A DNA stretch of 18,157 nt, from positions 1 to 18,157 of the forward strand of contig DATECF010000171.1 in assembly GCA_035287045.1 (NCBI GenBank), in the 5' to 3' direction. Origin of the DNA: JACPAP01 sp035287045 (lineage in GTDB: Bacteria > Gemmatimonadota > Gemmatimonadetes > Gemmatimonadales > GWC2-71-9). This document shows positions 15,720-18,157 of this stretch, one piece after another (within the stretch, counting starts at the first letter, position 1; each line of letters starts with the position of its first letter). The position numbers and the translations under genes are program-made. Under the pieces are notes generated by a model. That model had not been told where the DNA came from and did not search any database. It was given only the letters and a program-made list of their open reading frames with translations.

Positions 15720-16137
15720 GCACCTCTCCCGTCCAGCGATCGGGCATGACCAACTGGCCGCCCACCGCGGTGTGGATGGCGAGCGTGTCGCCCACCGCGG
15801 CGCCAAAGGGATCGAACGCGATGCGCAGCCGCGGCTTCGTGGCCACCAACCGGGCATCCGGGCCCAGGGTAAGCAATCCCTCGGCGAGGGTTGTCCGTCC
15901 CTCGCGGGTATCCGACCAGGCCCAGTACCTGCCGGTCTCGGGCGCCACCACCACCGTGACGCGGGTCCCACGGTCGGCCGCGGTCCGGCGGGCACGGTCG
16001 AGCAGCTCGGCGGCCCCGGCGGAGGCGCGCGGCTCCTGGCGCAGCAACAGGCCCAGGGCCGGGACGGCCACCGCCGCGGCCATGCCGGCGATGGCGAGCG
16101 TCACCACCAGCTCGATCAGGGTGAAGCCCCGGCTCAC
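15703..16137 (-). CDS. gspH: T2SS minor pseudopilin GspH
   Basis: The protein has 144 residues from GTG 16137, overlapping the gspF TGA as GTGA. SRGFTLIELVVTLAIAG gives the prepilin cleavage site G4/F5 with Glu9 at +5. A helix is followed by a beta domain with TRVTVVVAPETGRYWAWSD and RLRIAFDPFGAAVGDTLAI, typical of GspH/FimT proteins. Its length is usual for the family. It lies between gspF and gspI in the normal T2SS order, and overlaps both, so the four genes form a tight operon. The unit B counterpart is a remnant. Confidence 0.9.
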   Translation of the reverse strand: MSRGFTLIELVVTLAIAGMAAAVAVPALGLLLRQEPRASAGAAELLDRARRTAADRGTRVTVVVAPETGRYWAWSDTREGRTTLAEGLLTLGPDARLVATKPRLRIAFDPFGAAVGDTLAIHTAVGGQLVMPDRWTGEVHVVAR

Positions 16138-17342
16138 TTGAACGATCCCGCGTTCACGCTGTAGATGGCCTGAAACAGCGACAGCGCCACGAAGCCCACC
16201 ACGATTCCGAAGCCCACGATCATGGCGGGCTCCACCAGGGCCACGAGGCGCTGGAGCGTGCGCTCGGTGCGTTCCTCGAAGATGTCCGCCGCCTTGCCTA
16301 GGAATTCGCCCAGCCGTCCAGACTCCTCGCCCACACCCACGAGCTGGCGGAGGAGCGGTGGGTACAACGCCGACTCGCCCAAGGCTTCTTGCAGCGAAGC
16401 GCCCTCGCGGACCCGGGCCCGGATGCGCACCAGCTCGTCGCGGGCAACGGGGTCGCCAATGGTGGCCGCCGCGTCGTCCAGCGCGGTCAGCACCGGAGCG
16501 CCCCCCGCCAGGAGCACGCTCACCAGCCGCGCCGAGCGGGCGGCGAGCTGGTCGCGGCGCACGCCACGAGAGACGGGAAGCGCCAGCACCAGCCGGGCAA
16601 CCGCGTCGCGGCCGGCGGGAGCGTTGAGTCCCCAGGCCAGGGCCAGCAGCGCGCCGGCGGCGCCCGCCGTGACGAGGGGCCAGGACTGACGGAAGGCGGT
16701 CGCGAGCAGCAAGAGACTGGCGGTGGATGCCGGCAGACGGGCGCCCGCGCCCTCCAGCAGCTCGGCGAACCGCGGGATCACGAACAGCAGCAGCACCAGC
16801 ACCGCGAAGCCGCCCAGAACCAGGAGGATGGTGGGATAGATGGCAGCCGAGAGCAGCCGGCCCTTGAGGCGCTGCTCACGTTCGAGCTGGGTCGCCAGCC
16901 GCGCGAAGGCGGCGTCGAGATCTCCACTTCGCTCGCCGGCGCGGACCACGCCCACGTAGAGCGGGGAGAAGTGTGTGGGGTACTGGGCCAGGGCTCCGGC
17001 GAGGCTCTCGCCGCGCTCCACGTTTTGCCGAATGCCTTCAAGTGCCTCGCGAGTCCTCCCGTCCACCAGGTGTGAGGCGGCGCCGAGTGCGCGGGCCAGT
17101 GGCAGGCCCGCGGGGAGCAGGGCCGCCAGGGCGCGGGTCAACTCCAGCACCTGGGCCTTGGTGCGGAAGCGAGAGAGCACGGAGGACTGGCCGGGTTGGC
17201 GCTCGGCGGGCTCGGCGCGCACCAGCACCAACCCGCGCCGCTCCAGGGTCCGGGCCAGCTGCTCCGGGTCCGCCGCTTCTTCGGCGCCGCGCACGCGCCG
17301 GCCGGTTCCGTCCACCGCGCGGTACGCCCAGCGCAGCGACAT
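16134..17342 (-). CDS. gspF: T2SS inner-membrane platform protein GspF
   Basis: The protein has 402 residues from ATG 17342, two bases after the gspG stop. A TTG at 17360 would add six residues and is disfavoured because the unit B copy also begins at MSLRWAYRAVDG. It has an N-terminal domain (1-60), a first T2SF domain (about 65-165) with LAALLPAGLPLARAL and SPLYVGVVRAGERSGDLD, a membrane segment (about 163-187), a second segment (about 210-235), a second T2SF domain (about 265-370) with LLAGGAPVLTALD and GVGEESGRLGEFL, and a last membrane segment (about 372-395). GspF anchors the assembly ATPase GspE and the pseudopilus. No gspE, gspD or gspC is in the window, so those parts must come from elsewhere. 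Confidence 0.95.
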   Translation of the reverse strand: MSLRWAYRAVDGTGRRVRGAEEAADPEQLARTLERRGLVLVRAEPAERQPGQSSVLSRFRTKAQVLELTRALAALLPAGLPLARALGAASHLVDGRTREALEGIRQNVERGESLAGALAQYPTHFSPLYVGVVRAGERSGDLDAAFARLATQLEREQRLKGRLLSAAIYPTILLVLGGFAVLVLLLFVIPRFAELLEGAGARLPASTASLLLLATAFRQSWPLVTAGAAGALLALAWGLNAPAGRDAVARLVLALPVSRGVRRDQLAARSARLVSVLLAGGAPVLTALDDAAATIGDPVARDELVRIRARVREGASLQEALGESALYPPLLRQLVGVGEESGRLGEFLGKAADIFEERTERTLQRLVALVEPAMIVGFGIVVGFVALSLFQAIYSVNAGSFK

Positions 17343-17344
17343 CG

Positions 17345-17791
17345 CTAGCGGTTGCTCCAACTGGTGATGTCGGCGTTCTCGCCGTCCCCGCCCTCGGCGC
17401 CGTCGGCGCCGTAGGAGAGGAGATCGTACCCGGTGGGATTCACCACGCCCGGCGCCTTATAGATGTACGCATGGTCCCAGGGATCGAGCGGCACCTCTTT
17501 CCGGAGGTACGGCCCGCGCCAGTTGGTAGGTCGGGGATCGCCCAGCGGCTCGCGCCACAGCGCCTCCAGTCCCTGTTCCGAGCTGGGGTAGCGGCCGTTA
17601 TCCAGCCGGTAGGCGTCGAGCGCGGCGCCGAACATCTCGATCTGGGAGCGGGCGGTGGCGTCCTTGGCCGAGCCCACGTGGCGGAATACATTGGGGGCCA
17701 CCAGCGTCGCGAGAATGGCGATCACGACGATGACGACCAGGATTTCGATCAGGGTGAAGCCGGAACGGCTCGCGGGGGGGCTGCGTTTCAT
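17345..17791 (-). CDS. gspG: T2SS major pseudopilin GspG (unit A copy)
   Basis: The protein has 148 residues. SGFTLIEILVVIVVIAIL gives the prepilin peptidase site G11/F12 with Glu16. The middle part NGRYPSSEQGLEALWREP and the end DPWDHAYIYKAPG ... GYDLLSYGADGAEGGDGENADI are diagnostic of GspG, including the calcium-binding loop. It heads the intact gspG-F-H-I operon and forms the pseudopilus shaft. No clear Shine-Dalgarno precedes the ATG; instead TAGAAT lies five bases before it. Sequence upstream contains a short inverted repeat. Confidence 0.95.
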   Translation of the reverse strand: MKRSPPASRSGFTLIEILVVIVVIAILATLVAPNVFRHVGSAKDATARSQIEMFGAALDAYRLDNGRYPSSEQGLEALWREPLGDPRPTNWRGPYLRKEVPLDPWDHAYIYKAPGVVNPTGYDLLSYGADGAEGGDGENADITSWSNR

Positions 17792-17796
17792 AGCTT

Positions 17797-17802
17797 ATTC
17801 TA
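17797..17802 (-). promoter_or_regulatory. Possible -10 element close to the gspG start
   Basis: Minus-strand TAGAAT lies five bases before ATG 17791; the unit B gspG has CAGAAT in the same place (10904-10909). With no Shine-Dalgarno at either gene, leaderless transcription is possible. No convincing -35 box is seen. Confidence 0.25.
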
Positions 17803-17804
17803 CA

Positions 17805-17820
17805 GTGCCGACCGTGGCAC
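17805..17820. other. Short inverted repeat upstream of gspG
   Basis: GTGCC (17805-17809) and GGCAC (17816-17820) are separated by 6 bases, just upstream of the TAGAAT element. It could be an operator or part of a hairpin; it is absent from the unit B copy, where the upstream sequence differs. Confidence 0.25.
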
Positions 17821-17889
17821 AGGACCCGTCCCAGATGGTCATGACCGAGTATGCTCCCCTAGGACAAGGGAACTCGCTACAGTGTGAGG

Positions 17890-17916
17890 AGCCTCCAAAC
17901 GCTCTGTTGGGAGGCT
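17890..17916 (-). terminator. Hairpin after the right-edge gene
   Basis: AGCCTCC (17890-17896) pairs perfectly with GGAGGCT (17910-17916) across a 13-base loop, 45 bases after the stop of the gene ending at 17962. There is no U-tract on the minus strand, so this is only a possible terminator. Confidence 0.35.
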
Positions 17917-17961
17917 GGGTCCGATCGTTGATTACGCGGAACCGACCGCCGAGCTCTCCGC

Positions 17962-18157
17962 TCAGCCCATCCGGAATTGCCACTTCAGGACGCGCACCGT
18001 GTCGCCAACGACGTACAACGTGAGTAGGACCGTAAAATCAGGGTCCCCGAGATCGTAAACCAGTGGGATGGTATCCACGAGAACCTCCGACGAGCGGTAG
18101 TCGGGGTTCCCGAGCATGGCGAGCAGCTGGGGCCGCGTCGTCACCCCTAGAGAGATG
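17962..18157 (-). CDS. C-terminal part of a small exported or BamE-like protein (partial)
   Basis: The frame is open from base 18157 to the stop at 17962, so the gene starts outside the window; a GTG at 18144 could serve as an internal start but is unlikely to be the real one. The visible 64 residues read GVTTRPQLLAMLGNPDY, then LVDTIPLVYDLGDPDFTVLLTLYVVGDTVRVLKWQF. The G-T-LL-LG-P pattern with following strands is like the BamE/SmpA fold. The LG-P and DT pattern recalls the partial lipoprotein at the left edge. It precedes the gspG operon by 170 bases and could be the last gene of a further toxin/immunity set to the right. Confidence 0.55.
   Translation of the reverse strand, partial: ISLGVTTRPQLLAMLGNPDYRSSEVLVDTIPLVYDLGDPDFTVLLTLYVVGDTVRVLKWQFRMG

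Larger units (their letters stand above)
16008..17791 (-). repeat. gspG-F-H direct repeat, intact copy
   Basis: This copy corresponds to 9757-10898. Gene order, junction overlaps and most bases agree; the other copy lacks about 650 bases of gspF. Confidence 0.85.

Noticed and set aside
1..18157. Insertion sequence or phage as the cause of the rearrangements
   Set aside because: No transposase, integrase or terminal inverted repeats were found; the joins look like deletion or recombination between duplicated segments.

Overview
This is a GC-rich bacterial window in which every supported gene lies on the minus strand, so the genes run from high to low coordinates. No rRNA, tRNA, transposase or CRISPR was seen. 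The pseudopilin sequences, the large NHL-plus-YD-repeat protein and the many short secreted or lipoprotein-like genes suggest an environmental, diderm, Gemmatimonadota-like organism. That taxonomic guess is an inference from style, not from a marker gene.

The layout is a composite unit present twice in the same orientation: type II secretion (T2SS) pseudopilin genes followed by an Rhs/YD-repeat toxin gene and small exported genes. Unit A (right) has intact gspG (17791-17345), gspF (17342-16134) and gspH (16137-15703), then gspI (from 15719). The gspI frame runs without its own stop into a 5'-truncated rhs gene (about 15330-13583) whose C-terminal tip carries an HExxH metallopeptidase motif. 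After it come a lipoprotein-like gene (13620-13069), an exported protein (12952-12293), an LprI-like lysozyme-inhibitor-type protein (12278-11967), an orphan M15 (LAS-type) peptidase domain (11964-11629) and another lipoprotein (11567-11028).

Unit B (left) begins with an intact gspG (10898-10452). A frameshifted and internally deleted gspF remnant and a gspH remnant follow (to about 9757), then a MntA/HepT toxin-antitoxin pair (9641-8996). Next is the full-length 2484-residue Rhs protein (8729-1275), which has a teneurin-like domain order: signal/TM segment, beta domains, Ig-like repeats, a carboxypeptidase-regulatory-like domain, NHL repeats, a YD shell and a C-terminal toxin. Its tip is a VanY/M15-type peptidoglycan peptidase. 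A candidate lipoprotein immunity gene (1263-409) follows 11 bases after the rhs stop. An ATGA-coupled second lipoprotein (412 to beyond the left edge) comes next.

The two units complement each other: the intact gsp genes sit beside the broken rhs, and the intact rhs sits beside the broken gsp genes. All three toxin-like tips are predicted zinc peptidases, and most of the small genes after them carry signal peptides or lipoboxes. This fits peptidoglycan-directed or periplasm-acting toxins with periplasmic immunity proteins. The linkage to pseudopilins suggests, without proving it, that this Rhs family leaves the cell through a T2SS-like machine. The truncated rhs and orphan M15 segment look like stored tips that could be exchanged by recombination across the repeated YD core.
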